64,000 bases of DNA, taken from positions 1-64,000 of the forward strand of contig CAZAIO010000001.1 in the NCBI GenBank assembly GCA_964485235.1, given 5' to 3'. The notes beneath the pieces are model-generated. The model was not told the origin of the DNA. It saw nothing but the letters and a program-made list of their open reading frames with translations, and did not search any database. Made by a program: the position numbers and the translations under genes. Below are positions 1 to 8,464 of the stretch, in pieces. Positions within the stretch are counted from its first letter, which is position 1. Each line of letters starts with the position of its first letter. The stretch is from CAZAIO01 sp964485235 (GTDB lineage: Bacteria > Chloroflexota > Dehalococcoidia > GIF9 > UBA5629).

Positions 1-2
1 CA

Positions 3-533
3 TCGACTGCACCCCCGCAGGTATCCGGAATACAGACCGAGAAACCGGTAGCCCCCGAGCAGAATCCCCCGGGCGATATCCCGGACAACCAAACTTTTAT
101 TACGTACAGCTCTACGGACGGTCATTACCAACTCAATGTGCCGGAGGGATGGGCTCGCAGCACACAAGGAACTGATGTTAGTTTTACTGATAAGCTGGAT
201 GGCATCAAGATAACCATCACCCAGGCCGTGTCAGCTCCAACTATGGCTAGCATTCGCACTAACGAGGCTGTTGCACTGGTCAAATCAGGCAGAGCGGTAC
301 AGATTGACAAGATACAGAATGTGCAGTTTCCCTCTGGTTCCGCTGTACTGATGTCATATAAATCTAACTCTGAACCCGACCAGGTCACCGGAAAGCAAGT
401 TCGTCTCGAAAACAATCAATATCTTTATTTTAAAAATGGTCGGCTGGCTACACTCACCCTCTGGGCCCCTCTCGGTGCGGATAACATCGACCAGTGGTAT
501 ACGATATCACAGAGTTTCAGGTGGTCTAAATGA
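3..533 (+). CDS. Secreted or lipoprotein-like protein of an ABC unit, 5' end missing
   Basis: The reading frame is open to the left edge, so the start lies outside the window. A GTG at 138 would cut through a continuous frame and is not a convincing start. The visible N-terminal part is rich in Pro, Glu, Gln and Thr, like the linker that follows a lipoprotein signal. It is followed by a compact domain with alternating hydrophobic stretches ending in a Trp-Ser-Lys tail, which resembles small PsbP-like or lipoprotein folds; I do not recognise a named family. Its stop overlaps the start of the next gene (ATGA at 530-533), so translation is probably coupled to the two ATPases and the permease. 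A role as the extracytoplasmic partner of this transporter is inferred from position only. Confidence 0.6.
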   Translation, partial: STAPPQVSGIQTEKPVAPEQNPPGDIPDNQTFITYSSTDGHYQLNVPEGWARSTQGTDVSFTDKLDGIKITITQAVSAPTMASIRTNEAVALVKSGRAVQIDKIQNVQFPSGSAVLMSYKSNSEPDQVTGKQVRLENNQYLYFKNGRLATLTLWAPLGADNIDQWYTISQSFRWSK

Positions 534-1192
534 GAGTTCTTGAAGCATTTGATCTCTACCGTTTCTACCACGCAGAAGAAGATGAAACACTGGCACTACG
601 AGGGGTAAATCTTCATGTCGAAGAAGGTGAACTTGTGGCTGTGATGGGACCTTCAGGATGTGGTAAGTCTACCCTGTTAGCCTGTCTGGCTGGTCTTGAC
701 GAGCCGGATGGAGGACATGTAATACTTAATGGCACCCGGCTAACCCGCCGTCCGGAAATAGAACGCACTGCACGCCGTGGTGTCGAAATCGGTATCATAC
801 TCCAGTCAGACAACCTTGTCAGTCATCTCTCAATAGAAGAAAATATACGCCTGCAAATGTATCTTACGCGGAAGCGGGACGAGCAACGTTTAAATCAACT
901 GATTTCCCTGGTTGGATTGCAGAAGAGACGCAGGGCATACCCCTCCCATCTCTCCGGTGGTGAAGCAGCACGTGCTGGTCTGGCTGTGGCATTAGCGACA
1001 AATCCTAAAATACTGCTGGCAGATGAGCCTACTGCGGAGGTCGATGCAGAGACGGAAATCTATATCCTTCGGCTGTTCGAGGCTCGTCGCAGTAATGGTG
1101 ATGCCACACTTGTGGCAACACATAGCCGCGCGCTGGCGGAACACGCCGATCGCATTATAAATCTTCTTGACGGGAGAGTCATCGATGACTGA
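530..1192 (+). CDS. ABC transporter ATP-binding protein (LolD/MacB-type)
   Basis: This 220-residue nucleotide-binding subunit would power an FtsX/MacB-type permease that moves lipoproteins, peptides or drugs, or acts mechanically, rather than importing solutes. Walker A is GPSGCGKST near residue 41, the signature is LSGGE near residue 141, Walker B is ILLADEPT near residue 160, and the switch His lies in ATHS. The signature continues EAARAGLAVAL instead of the usual QQQRVAIARAL, so the helix after the signature is divergent. The start overlaps the upstream stop by 4 bases. A second, more canonical ATPase follows at once, so the transporter may use a heterodimeric ATPase pair with unequal sites. 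Substrate unknown. Confidence 0.9.
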   Translation: MRVLEAFDLYRFYHAEEDETLALRGVNLHVEEGELVAVMGPSGCGKSTLLACLAGLDEPDGGHVILNGTRLTRRPEIERTARRGVEIGIILQSDNLVSHLSIEENIRLQMYLTRKRDEQRLNQLISLVGLQKRRRAYPSHLSGGEAARAGLAVALATNPKILLADEPTAEVDAETEIYILRLFEARRSNGDATLVATHSRALAEHADRIINLLDGRVIDD

Positions 1193-1898
1193 AGCCTTAA
1201 CTAATCATCAGAATATTGTGAATACGTTTCAGTCCAGCCGAGCATTGGTGGAGGCACATGATGCAAGCCGCACATATCCCGGCTACGCACCGGTAGTAGC
1301 ACTTACTTCCGCGACATGCCTGGTTATTCCCGGCGACCGTATCGCTATTACCGGGCCGTCGGGCAGTGGAAAATCCACGCTCCTATATCTGCTGGCAGGA
1401 CTGGAAATACCTACCTCCGGCAATGTTACATGGCCGGCCCTGGGTCCGAGGGAAGGGCTACATCCAGCTAAAGTCGCCTTTATCTTTCAAGTGCCCAGCC
1501 TCCTGGCTCCACTTACCGCAGTCGAAAACGTCGAGCTTCCGTTGCTCCTTGACCACATCAAGGAAAAAACAGCCCGTCAAACAGCTATACAGGCACTGGA
1601 GAAGGTAGAACTTGGTAACATCGCTGAAAGCTTGCCGGAGGAACTCTCCGGCGGCCAGGCGCAGCGGGTAGCCGTAGCCAGAGCCCTGGCTTACCAACCC
1701 AGACTTATCCTTGCCGACGAGCCTACAGGTCAACTCGATCATCCTACTGCCCAACATTTGTTCGATATGCTGCTTGCTACCATTGAAGGGACAGACACGG
1801 CATTAGTCGTAGCCACGCATGATCTTTCAATAGCTGAACGTATGCATACCATATGGCATATACACCACGGCATTCTGGATGCAGGTGCGATATGTTAG
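1185..1898 (+). CDS. ABC transporter ATP-binding protein, second subunit
   Basis: Second ATPase of the unit, about 237 residues. I chose the ATG at 1185, which overlaps the previous stop (ATGACTGA) and has GGGAGA 7 bases upstream; an in-frame TTG at 1167 has no clear ribosome site. Motifs are complete: Walker A GPSGSGKST, signature LSGGQAQRVAVARAL, Walker B LILADEPT, D-loop and the H-loop in ATHD. It belongs to the MacB/LolD/FtsE group, which pairs with permeases carrying large extracytoplasmic domains. Having two different ATPases next to one permease suggests an asymmetric NBD dimer, in which this subunit has the canonical motifs and the upstream one the altered signature helix. That pairing is inference. 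Confidence 0.9.
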   Translation: MTEALTNHQNIVNTFQSSRALVEAHDASRTYPGYAPVVALTSATCLVIPGDRIAITGPSGSGKSTLLYLLAGLEIPTSGNVTWPALGPREGLHPAKVAFIFQVPSLLAPLTAVENVELPLLLDHIKEKTARQTAIQALEKVELGNIAESLPEELSGGQAQRVAVARALAYQPRLILADEPTGQLDHPTAQHLFDMLLATIEGTDTALVVATHDLSIAERMHTIWHIHHGILDAGAIC

Positions 1899-4546
1899 AA
1901 ATAATGTGGTTGAAAGGCTTCGTCGTGAAACACTCTGGTCGACTTCTAGGAGCAGTTGTGGGTGTTGCTATTACAGTAGCACTGCTGGCATCCCTGGGAG
2001 CCTTCATCACCAACAGTGCTGCTACGATGACACAGCGAGCTATCGTTGATGTCCCGGTAGACTGGCAGGTCTTGCTGGCACCCCAAACCAACTCTGCCGA
2101 CAGCGCAGATATGATTCGTCAAAATGTGCCGGTGGCAGCACTGGAGACAGTAGGTTACGCTGATGTTACAAGCTTTACGGCAACTACAGGAGGTACAGTA
2201 CAGTCAACAGGCTCAGGAAAAGTCCTGGGGTTAAGCAAGGAATATCGTCATGTATTTCCTGCCGAGTTTCGCCAACTCGTTGGTGCTGAAAATGGAGTAC
2301 TGGTAGCACAACAGACAGCCGCTAACCTTCACGTGACAGCCGGAGACTCCATCACCATAGAACGTCCGGGACTACCCCCGGTAACAGTACAGGTAAACGG
2401 CGTTGTGGATCTTCCCAACGCCGACTCCCTTTTCCAGGCTATAGGCGTCCCGTCTAATGTCGCACCCCAAGCCCCACCTGATAACGTTATCATACTTCCA
2501 AGCGACCAGTGGCACAAACTCTTTGACCCGCAAGCAGCAGCCCGTCCGGATTCCATACACATTCAGCTTCATGTTCGCCTTGCACAGTCATTTGTCTCTG
2601 ATCCGCTAAAGGCTTACATATCCTGCCAACAAATGGCAAGAAATATAGAGGCCAAACTGGCAGGTAGTGGTCTTGTGGGCAACAACCTGGCCGCCCGTCT
2701 GGATGGTGTACGGTCTGATGCGCTCTATAGCCGCGTGCTTTTTTTATTTCTGGGATTGCCCGGCATCATTCTGGCTATGGTACTCACGCTGTCCATTGCA
2801 GGTTCCGGCGAGAACCGCCGACGGCGGGAACAGGCGCTACTGCGCACTCGGGGAGCAACTACCGCAGTGACCCTACGCCTCGCATCCATGGAAGCTTTAT
2901 TTGTTTGCATATGCGGCACAGCATCAGGGATATCACTGGCATTGGGAGCGAGCAGACTTATTACGCAGGGATCTGTCTTTAGCATGGAAGCATTCCCATG
3001 GACAATGGGAGCAGCTATCGCTGGTTTCATTTTTGCGTTTTTAGCGATACTCTATCCCGTATGGAGACAGGCAAAACACTCTACAGTGGTTACAGCACGT
3101 ATGGCAGTCGGCCATACTAAGAAACCGTTATGGCAACAACTTTATCTTGATGTTATTCTACTGATTATCTGTGTCGTCGTCTTCTGGCGGACAGCCAGTA
3201 CGGGTTATCAGGTAGTGCTGGCACCGGAAGGAGTAGCACAGACGTCCGTATCATACGATACATTTATTGCACCGATATTGCTATGGATCAGTGTAGCTTT
3301 GCTGACCTTAAGAGTCTGGGAAGTAGTACTCAGTCGCAGACGGTGGATAGTATCGCACATATTGCGGCCGATTGCCCATGGACTTTCCGGAGTTGTTACT
3401 GCATCTTTAGCCCGCCAGCGGATACTTATATCTCATAGTGTAGTGCTAGTCGTTCTGGCATGCTCATTTGCCACATCTACAGCGGTCTTCAACTCGACAT
3501 TTCAAGCACAAAGCCATGTCGATGCCGCACTCACCAATGGTTCTGATGTCACAATTACGGGACTTACGGTCTCACCGCCCGGCGGTAAGCTTGCCGAGTT
3601 AAAAGCTCTGCCGGGCGTTGCTGCTGCCCAGCCGATGCAACACCGTTTTGCTTACGTCGGTAACGACCTGCAGGATCTCTATGGTATTGATCCCATGCAT
3701 ATTGGCGAGGCTACCACAATGGCCAACGCATATTTCGACGGGGGTAATGCCAATGCCACGCTCACGGCACTGGCACAACGCCCTGATGGTGTGCTCGTTT
3801 CTGAGGAAACAAGACAGGACTACCAACTCAAGCCCGGCGATCAGGTAAACCTGCGTCTGCAGGATGCCCTCACCCACCATTATCGAGTTGTACCATTTCA
3901 TTTCGTCGCTGTAGTGCGTGAATTCCCGACTGCACCAAAAGATTCGTTCCTGGTAGCCAATGCAAGCTACATCGCCCAACAAACAGGTATAGCAGCCGAC
4001 GAGATTGTGCTTCTTCGTGTGACAGGCAATATATCTGATGTAGCAAATAGAGCGCGTGCCGTCGTAGCTTCCTTGCCCGGAGCCACTGTAAAAGACATTG
4101 CATCAACACAACGTATTATCAGTTCCAGTCTGACTGCCATTGATCTTAATGGTCTCTCCCGGTTGGAATTAAGCTTTGCTATACTGCTGGTAGCCGTAGC
4201 CACTGGACTTATGATGGCACTAGGTCTCGCAGAACGGCGTCGTACTTTCGGCATCCTGTCAGCACTTGGAGCCAACGGCAGACAGCTTTTTGCCTTTTTG
4301 TGGAGTGAAGGTTTGATAACACTGGTAGGAGGTTGTGTCATCGGTATTGCGATGGGTTTCGGAGTAGCATGGATGCTTGTAAAGATGCTTACGGGAGTCT
4401 TCGACCCACCGCCGGAATCCATGTCAGTACCATGGATCTATCTGGTTATTTTAATTTTTGCTGCCGCTGTATCTACAATAGTCGCTGTTCTTCTGGCATA
4501 CAGGCAATCCCATCACTCCGGAATAACGGTCATGCGTGAAAACTAG
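1892..4546 (+). CDS. ABC transporter permease with two FtsX domains
   Basis: Large membrane subunit of 884 residues from the ATG at 1892, which overlaps the preceding stop (ATGTTAG). A transmembrane helix near residues 18-38 is followed by a large periplasmic or extracellular region. Three helices at about 285-400 (first FtsX domain) follow, then further helices around 430-520, a second soluble domain (about 560-740), and a final FtsX helix bundle at about 750-870 with the typical LGLAERRRTFGILSALGA segment. This duplicated architecture is that of MacB/LolC/E-like or YknZ/BceB-type permeases fused into one chain. It presumably works with the two ATPases upstream. It has the size of the large FtsX permeases of Gram-positives and Chloroflexi that export or sense peptides; the substrate cannot be read from the sequence. 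Confidence 0.88.
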   Translation: MLEIMWLKGFVVKHSGRLLGAVVGVAITVALLASLGAFITNSAATMTQRAIVDVPVDWQVLLAPQTNSADSADMIRQNVPVAALETVGYADVTSFTATTGGTVQSTGSGKVLGLSKEYRHVFPAEFRQLVGAENGVLVAQQTAANLHVTAGDSITIERPGLPPVTVQVNGVVDLPNADSLFQAIGVPSNVAPQAPPDNVIILPSDQWHKLFDPQAAARPDSIHIQLHVRLAQSFVSDPLKAYISCQQMARNIEAKLAGSGLVGNNLAARLDGVRSDALYSRVLFLFLGLPGIILAMVLTLSIAGSGENRRRREQALLRTRGATTAVTLRLASMEALFVCICGTASGISLALGASRLITQGSVFSMEAFPWTMGAAIAGFIFAFLAILYPVWRQAKHSTVVTARMAVGHTKKPLWQQLYLDVILLIICVVVFWRTASTGYQVVLAPEGVAQTSVSYDTFIAPILLWISVALLTLRVWEVVLSRRRWIVSHILRPIAHGLSGVVTASLARQRILISHSVVLVVLACSFATSTAVFNSTFQAQSHVDAALTNGSDVTITGLTVSPPGGKLAELKALPGVAAAQPMQHRFAYVGNDLQDLYGIDPMHIGEATTMANAYFDGGNANATLTALAQRPDGVLVSEETRQDYQLKPGDQVNLRLQDALTHHYRVVPFHFVAVVREFPTAPKDSFLVANASYIAQQTGIAADEIVLLRVTGNISDVANRARAVVASLPGATVKDIASTQRIISSSLTAIDLNGLSRLELSFAILLVAVATGLMMALGLAERRRTFGILSALGANGRQLFAFLWSEGLITLVGGCVIGIAMGFGVAWMLVKMLTGVFDPPPESMSVPWIYLVILIFAAAVSTIVAVLLAYRQSHHSGITVMREN

Positions 4547-4877
4547 TGTTGATTAACTACCCATTCGTAATCATCTTCTCAGTTTTATCAGGAGATATTT
4601 GATTTCAGCAGATATAAAATGACATTGTGTAATAGTTGCAGTCATAATTTACTGGAAGCCAGTATGTTTCCCGGTTGAGGCATATATTCAACGCTTCATT
4701 TTAAGCTCACAGTCTGTTTTATATTCATAACCCATTGTATAGGCTAAAATATCACACTGCTTTTACATTTTTTCTTGGAACACAATAATAGAGTTAGATA
4801 TGAGCTAAAGAGCGATATTCTGCCTTTAAATTACTCTGGAGTGGCTTAAATTTGAGTTTGGAACTATTGAGTTGTAA
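4547..4877 (+). other. AT-rich non-coding stretch after the ABC unit
   Basis: I see no convincing gene, rRNA or terminator hairpin here. Composition is clearly more AT-rich than the transporter genes. It ends at the tRNA-like element described next. No 5' half of a tRNA or tmRNA matching that element (acceptor strand GCAGGGG) occurs in this stretch. Confidence 0.5.
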
Positions 4878-4935
4878 ACAGGGGCGATGCCTTGCAAGCG
4901 GGCTGTCGCGGGTTCGAATCCCGTCCCCTGCTCCA
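4878..4935 (+). pseudogene. Degenerate tRNA-like element (intact T arm and 3' acceptor with CCA)
   Basis: Positions 4908-4924 form a textbook T arm: stem GCGGG/CCCGT closing the loop TTCGAAT. It is followed by acceptor strand CCCCTGC, T as discriminator, and encoded CCA at 4933-4935. A partial 5' acceptor, ACAGGGG at 4878-4884, pairs at 6 of 7 positions. Only 23 bases lie between it and the T stem, about 20 too few for a D arm plus anticodon arm plus variable loop. A loop CTTGCAA (4891-4897) resembles an Ala(TGC) anticodon loop, but its stem pairs at only 3 of 5 positions and the discriminator is wrong for Ala. A working tRNA is therefore unlikely. It reads as a tRNA 3' end left by integration or deletion, which would make it a candidate attachment site. 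Confidence 0.55.
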
Positions 4936-4974
4936 TAATATCAATGTTGTATTCAGGATTTCCGAAACTTATTT

Positions 4975-6393
4975 TTATTTTTCAGGTATGTTAAGCGGTA
5001 GCCTGATAGAAAAAGTGCTTCCCCTGCCAACCTGACTTTCAACGAATATGTGACCATTATGAGCATCGACAATCTGCTTGCAAATAGCCAGTCCAAGTCC
5101 GCTACCACCTTCAATGCGCGATCGAGCCTTATCAGCCCTGTAGAACCGTTCGAATATGTAGGGAATATGCTCCGCAGGAATGCCTATGCCGGTATCTTTA
5201 ACCGTCACCAACGTTGTTTTACCGTCATCCGAGAGATTTACCGAGATAACACCGTCCCGGGGTGTATACCGGATCGCATTGTCCAGAATATTAAGGAATA
5301 ATCTCTTTAATCTTCCTTTATCGCCCCTGATAATAATATTTGTATTCGTATTCAGCTCTAATGACAAACCTTTATCCTGACAAAGGACGTTTACATCCGA
5401 AGCCAGACTTTGCAACAATTCCGTAAGATTGATTTCTTCAAAAGACAGGCGCTCATTTCCGGCATCCGAGCGTGCTAATAATAATAGCTGGTCAACTGTT
5501 TTTGCCATGTGCTCGATCTCCTGCGAAATCATCACCAGAGACTGCCGGTATTCATGTGCATCCCGTTCTTTTTGTAATGCCAGAGTAGTTTCAGCTTTAA
5601 TAATAGCCAGAGGGGCCCGCAGTTCATGCGAGGCGTCGCCGGTAAACTGTTTCTGACGTTCAAATGCTTTTTCCAACCGTTCAATCATATCGTTGATTGT
5701 AATCGTCAACCTTCCCAGTTCATCCTTCGTCCTGACATCGATCCTCCGGCTCAGGTCATTCTCTTCAATATCATGCGCCGTTCTGGAAATTGTATCCACC
5801 GGCTTAAGAGCGCGCCGGGCAAGGAATATTCCGCCGCTGCCTGCTATTACCAGACAGACCGGTATCGCGATCATTAACGCATTAATCAGAGCTGCCAGCG
5901 ATTCTTCGATCGGTGCAACAGGTTTTCCCATTATTAAAACAACAGGCCTGTTTTTTTCTTCGGAAGGAGTAGTGCGTTGAATCGAGTTTTCCTCTCCGGG
6001 AGGCAGTCTGGTACCAAAACAGCGTAGTTCCTCACCACCTGTCGTATTTGCTGTAAAAAATAATCTCCCCGTCGTGATTACTTTTATAACGGTTTCATCA
6101 TCCAGGGTAAACTGATTATTACTCGAAATTTTAACCAGACGGTCACCTGAATAATAAGCCAATATTAGTAGATCACGCGATGGCGGTTCAATCACATTCG
6201 GGCTAATGTCGGCATAAAATGTTCCGCTCCGGCTGATTTCCAGAGTATTTCTTTCAAGAGAATCATCCAGTGCATTGTAAAGGGTATGATAAAGAAGAAA
6301 ATATACACCTGTACAGAGCAATATCAGAGTAACCGCCAGTACAAGCAAATACCAGAGAGTAAATTTAAATTTAATACTATGAATAAAGCTCAT
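4975..6393 (-). CDS. Sensor histidine kinase
   Basis: Membrane-bound histidine kinase of 472 residues. A first transmembrane helix (about 12-34) and a second (about 170-192) bracket an extracytoplasmic sensor domain of about 135 residues that matches no family I know. A HAMP linker (about 193-245) follows, then the dimerisation helix with the phospho-acceptor His256 in ASHELRAPL. The ATPase domain has N box NAIRYTP, G1 DTGIGIP, F box FERFYRAD and G2 GSGLGLAICK. The architecture is the EnvZ/PhoR-like class that partners OmpR-type regulators. It overlaps the upstream response regulator gene by one base, so both are co-translated. The signal is unknown; the two lipoproteins on the other side of the shared intergenic region are plausible targets. 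Confidence 0.95.
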   Translation of the reverse strand: MSFIHSIKFKFTLWYLLVLAVTLILLCTGVYFLLYHTLYNALDDSLERNTLEISRSGTFYADISPNVIEPPSRDLLILAYYSGDRLVKISSNNQFTLDDETVIKVITTGRLFFTANTTGGEELRCFGTRLPPGEENSIQRTTPSEEKNRPVVLIMGKPVAPIEESLAALINALMIAIPVCLVIAGSGGIFLARRALKPVDTISRTAHDIEENDLSRRIDVRTKDELGRLTITINDMIERLEKAFERQKQFTGDASHELRAPLAIIKAETTLALQKERDAHEYRQSLVMISQEIEHMAKTVDQLLLLARSDAGNERLSFEEINLTELLQSLASDVNVLCQDKGLSLELNTNTNIIIRGDKGRLKRLFLNILDNAIRYTPRDGVISVNLSDDGKTTLVTVKDTGIGIPAEHIPYIFERFYRADKARSRIEGGSGLGLAICKQIVDAHNGHIFVESQVGRGSTFSIRLPLNIPEK

Positions 6394-7061
6394 CAGGACC
6401 TCAGACGATAACCTGCTCCATGTACGGTTTGAATAGCACTTTCCCCTTCGTCATCATCTATCTTGCGGCGCAACCTGCGTATGTAGACATCAACAAGATT
6501 AGATATACTATCGAAGTCATAATCCCATGCATGCTCCTCGATCATCGTCCTGGTTGTGACAACATCAGGATGTCGCATTAAATATTCAAGAATTGAGAAT
6601 TCTTTAGTGGTCAACTCTATAGTACGCTCCCCTTTCTTCAATTCCCTGGTAAGCGTATTGAGCACAAGGGGACCAACTTTAATTTCAGGCAATTTCGCTG
6701 AACTTTCCCGCCGTATAAGCGCTCTGACCCGCGCCAGTAATTCGCTGAAAGCAAAAGGTTTAACCAGATAATCGTCAGCTCCGGTATCCAGTCCTTTAAC
6801 CCTGTCTTCCACACTATCCTTTGCCGTAAGCATTATAATGGGAGTATTGATATTCCCCATCCGGAGACTCCGGCAAACTTCCATTCCGTCTTTCACGGGC
6901 ATCATAATATCCAGAATGATAAGATCGTACGAATTAATTCCGGCAAGATATTCGCCTTCCTCCCCGTTATAAGCCACATCAACCGCATAGGCTTCTTCCA
7001 TAAGCCCTCTCTTCATGATACTGCACAGCTGCTTATCGTCATCCACGACCAGAATTCGCAT
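6393..7061 (-). CDS. OmpR/PhoB-family response regulator
   Basis: 222-residue two-domain regulator. The receiver domain (1-118) has the acidic pocket VDDD at 6-9, the phospho-acceptor Asp51 in LIILDIMMP, a Thr near 79 (MLTAK) and Lys near 101 (LVKPF). The C-terminal winged helix (about 125-222) ends in the usual VHGAGYRLRS strand. It is transcribed ahead of the histidine kinase and overlaps it by one base. The gene faces away from the DUF1566 lipoprotein gene across 200 bases that contain repeated ATGAAC/GTTCAT words, a likely binding region for this protein itself. Confidence 0.96.
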   Translation of the reverse strand: MRILVVDDDKQLCSIMKRGLMEEAYAVDVAYNGEEGEYLAGINSYDLIILDIMMPVKDGMEVCRSLRMGNINTPIIMLTAKDSVEDRVKGLDTGADDYLVKPFAFSELLARVRALIRRESSAKLPEIKVGPLVLNTLTRELKKGERTIELTTKEFSILEYLMRHPDVVTTRTMIEEHAWDYDFDSISNLVDVYIRRLRRKIDDDEGESAIQTVHGAGYRLRS

Positions 7062-7263
7062 AGTAAGTCCTTACTCTCAATACATTTATTATAGTACAAC
7101 AAGATGAACATAAGATGAATAGTTTTACCGTATAGTTCATCCCGTATTAACCGCCGTTTCATGTTGTGTTCATGTCGTAATGTTAGACTTGGGCTGTGAT
7201 ATTGAAAGTGACAGTGATAATTAATCTGTCAGGACCAGAAAAGAAAAGGGAGGTAGATTAAAG
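7062..7263. promoter_or_regulatory. Divergent regulatory region with repeated GATGAAC/GTTCAT words
   Basis: This is the shared upstream region of the two-component system (minus) and the lipoprotein pair (plus). It holds a direct repeat GATGAACATAAGATGAAT (7103-7120; two half-sites about 11 bases apart). The inverted word GTTCAT occurs at 7135-7140, and again within GTGTTCATGT at about 7166-7175. Tandem half-sites spaced by about one helical turn are typical of OmpR/PhoB-type regulators, so binding by the adjacent regulator is a reasonable inference. The plus-strand gene has a strong ribosome site, GGGAGG, before 7264. I do not see a clean sigma70 promoter. Confidence 0.45.
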
Positions 7264-8442
7264 ATGAAAAAACTTTTATTTATTCTTTTAACCAGTATCT
7301 TATTGACGGCTTCGGCATTAACAGGTTGTGCCGTATCAAATAGTCAACCCGTTTCGAAACCGGAGTCAAGTCAATCCTCTGCAGCGGAAAATGCATTAGT
7401 CCAAACGCAAGCTCCGGCACCAGAACCCGTATCCGGTCCGACATATGTTATCGTCGACACCGGACAGGTGCAATGCTACAACAATTCCCGTGTAATATCC
7501 TGTCCGGAACCAGGTGAAGCATTCTACGGCCAGGATGCCCAACATGACGGTGATCAACCTGCCTACAAGGACAACGGAGATGGTACTGTGACCGACCTCA
7601 ATACAGGGCTCATGTGGCAGCAGGACCCCGGAGAGAAGATGCTCTATTCCGAAGCCGTAGCAGGTGCAGACTCATTCTCACTTGCCGGATATGATGACTG
7701 GCGATTGCCTACCATCAAAGAATTATATTCGTTGATAATTTTTAGCGGTACCGACCCAAGCGGCCCCGCAGATATGAGAGGAATACCCTTTATCGATACT
7801 GATTACTTTGCTTTTGAATACGGTGATACCAGTATGGGTGACCGGATTATCGATTCTCAATTCATTTCCGCTACAAAGTATGTCAGCACGACTATGGGAG
7901 GAAACGCGACCGCTTTCGGTGTAAACTTTGCGGACGGACGCATCAAGGGATATCCCATAGAAGCAGTACGAAACCAAACAAAAGCAAAGAAATTCTTTGT
8001 CTTATATGTCAGAGGAAACCCTGACTACGGGATAAACGATTTTGTCGACAACGGCGACGGCACTATTACCGATAACGCCACCGGTCTTATGTGGTCTCAA
8101 TCAGACAGCGGTGGCGGTATGAACTGGGAAGATGCCCTTGCCTGGGTACAAAAAAAGAACGAGGAGAACTACCTCGGATATAATGACTGGCGACTGCCTG
8201 ACGCCAAGGAATTACAGAGNNNNNNNNNNNNNNNNNNNNNNNNNNNNNNNNNNNNNNNNNNNNNNNNNNNNNNNNNNNNNNNNNNNNNNNNNNNNNNNNN
8301 NNNNNNNNNNNNNNNNNNNGCCGGTGCACAGAGAAGCGATCCTAAGAGCGGCAATGCGAGTGACTTCCCGGCATCCTTCGGGCCGCAGGGAGATGTAACC
8401 AGACTATTCAATTATGTACGATGCGTCCGTGACGTGGGATAA
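7264..8442 (+). CDS. DUF1566 (Lcl-type) lipoprotein, interrupted by an assembly gap
   Basis: Predicted lipoprotein: the signal peptide ends in a lipobox with Cys22 (LTGC), followed by a Ser/Pro/Gln-rich linker. It has two DUF1566-type modules, each starting DNGDGT(V/I)TD and containing a TGLMW and a DWRLP(T/D) motif (about 105-240 and 255 onward), and ends in the family's usual YVRCVR motif. A run of 100 N at 8220-8319 removes part of the second module; the frame resumes correctly afterwards, so the gene is probably intact in the organism. DUF1566 proteins are exported and often surface-bound; the reaction, if any, is unknown. It lies next to the arylsulfotransferase-like gene and divergent from the two-component system. 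Confidence 0.85.
   Translation: MKKLLFILLTSILLTASALTGCAVSNSQPVSKPESSQSSAAENALVQTQAPAPEPVSGPTYVIVDTGQVQCYNNSRVISCPEPGEAFYGQDAQHDGDQPAYKDNGDGTVTDLNTGLMWQQDPGEKMLYSEAVAGADSFSLAGYDDWRLPTIKELYSLIIFSGTDPSGPADMRGIPFIDTDYFAFEYGDTSMGDRIIDSQFISATKYVSTTMGGNATAFGVNFADGRIKGYPIEAVRNQTKAKKFFVLYVRGNPDYGINDFVDNGDGTITDNATGLMWSQSDSGGGMNWEDALAWVQKKNEENYLGYNDWRLPDAKELQXXXXXXXXXXXXXXXXXXXXXXXXXXXXXXXXXXAGAQRSDPKSGNASDFPASFGPQGDVTRLFNYVRCVRDVG
8220..8319. other. Assembly gap (100 N)
   Basis: Exactly 100 consecutive N, the conventional size for a scaffold join of unknown length. It lies inside the second DUF1566 module, a repeated domain, so collapse of similar modules during assembly may explain the break. The true length is unknown. 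Confidence 0.99.
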
Positions 8443-8464
8443 GTCTAAATGCAAGTAGAACAGG

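Noticed and set aside
3967..4422. 151-codon minus-strand frame in the permease gene
   Set aside because: Antisense to FtsX helices; biased composition and no start signal.
4590..4935. tmRNA (ssrA) ending at the tRNA-like element
   Set aside because: No matching 5' acceptor strand, no tag-peptide frame, and the base before CCA is T rather than the A needed for alanine charging.
4878..4935. Functional tRNA-Ala or tRNA-Cys
   Set aside because: About 20 bases too short, no D arm, and a poorly paired anticodon stem.
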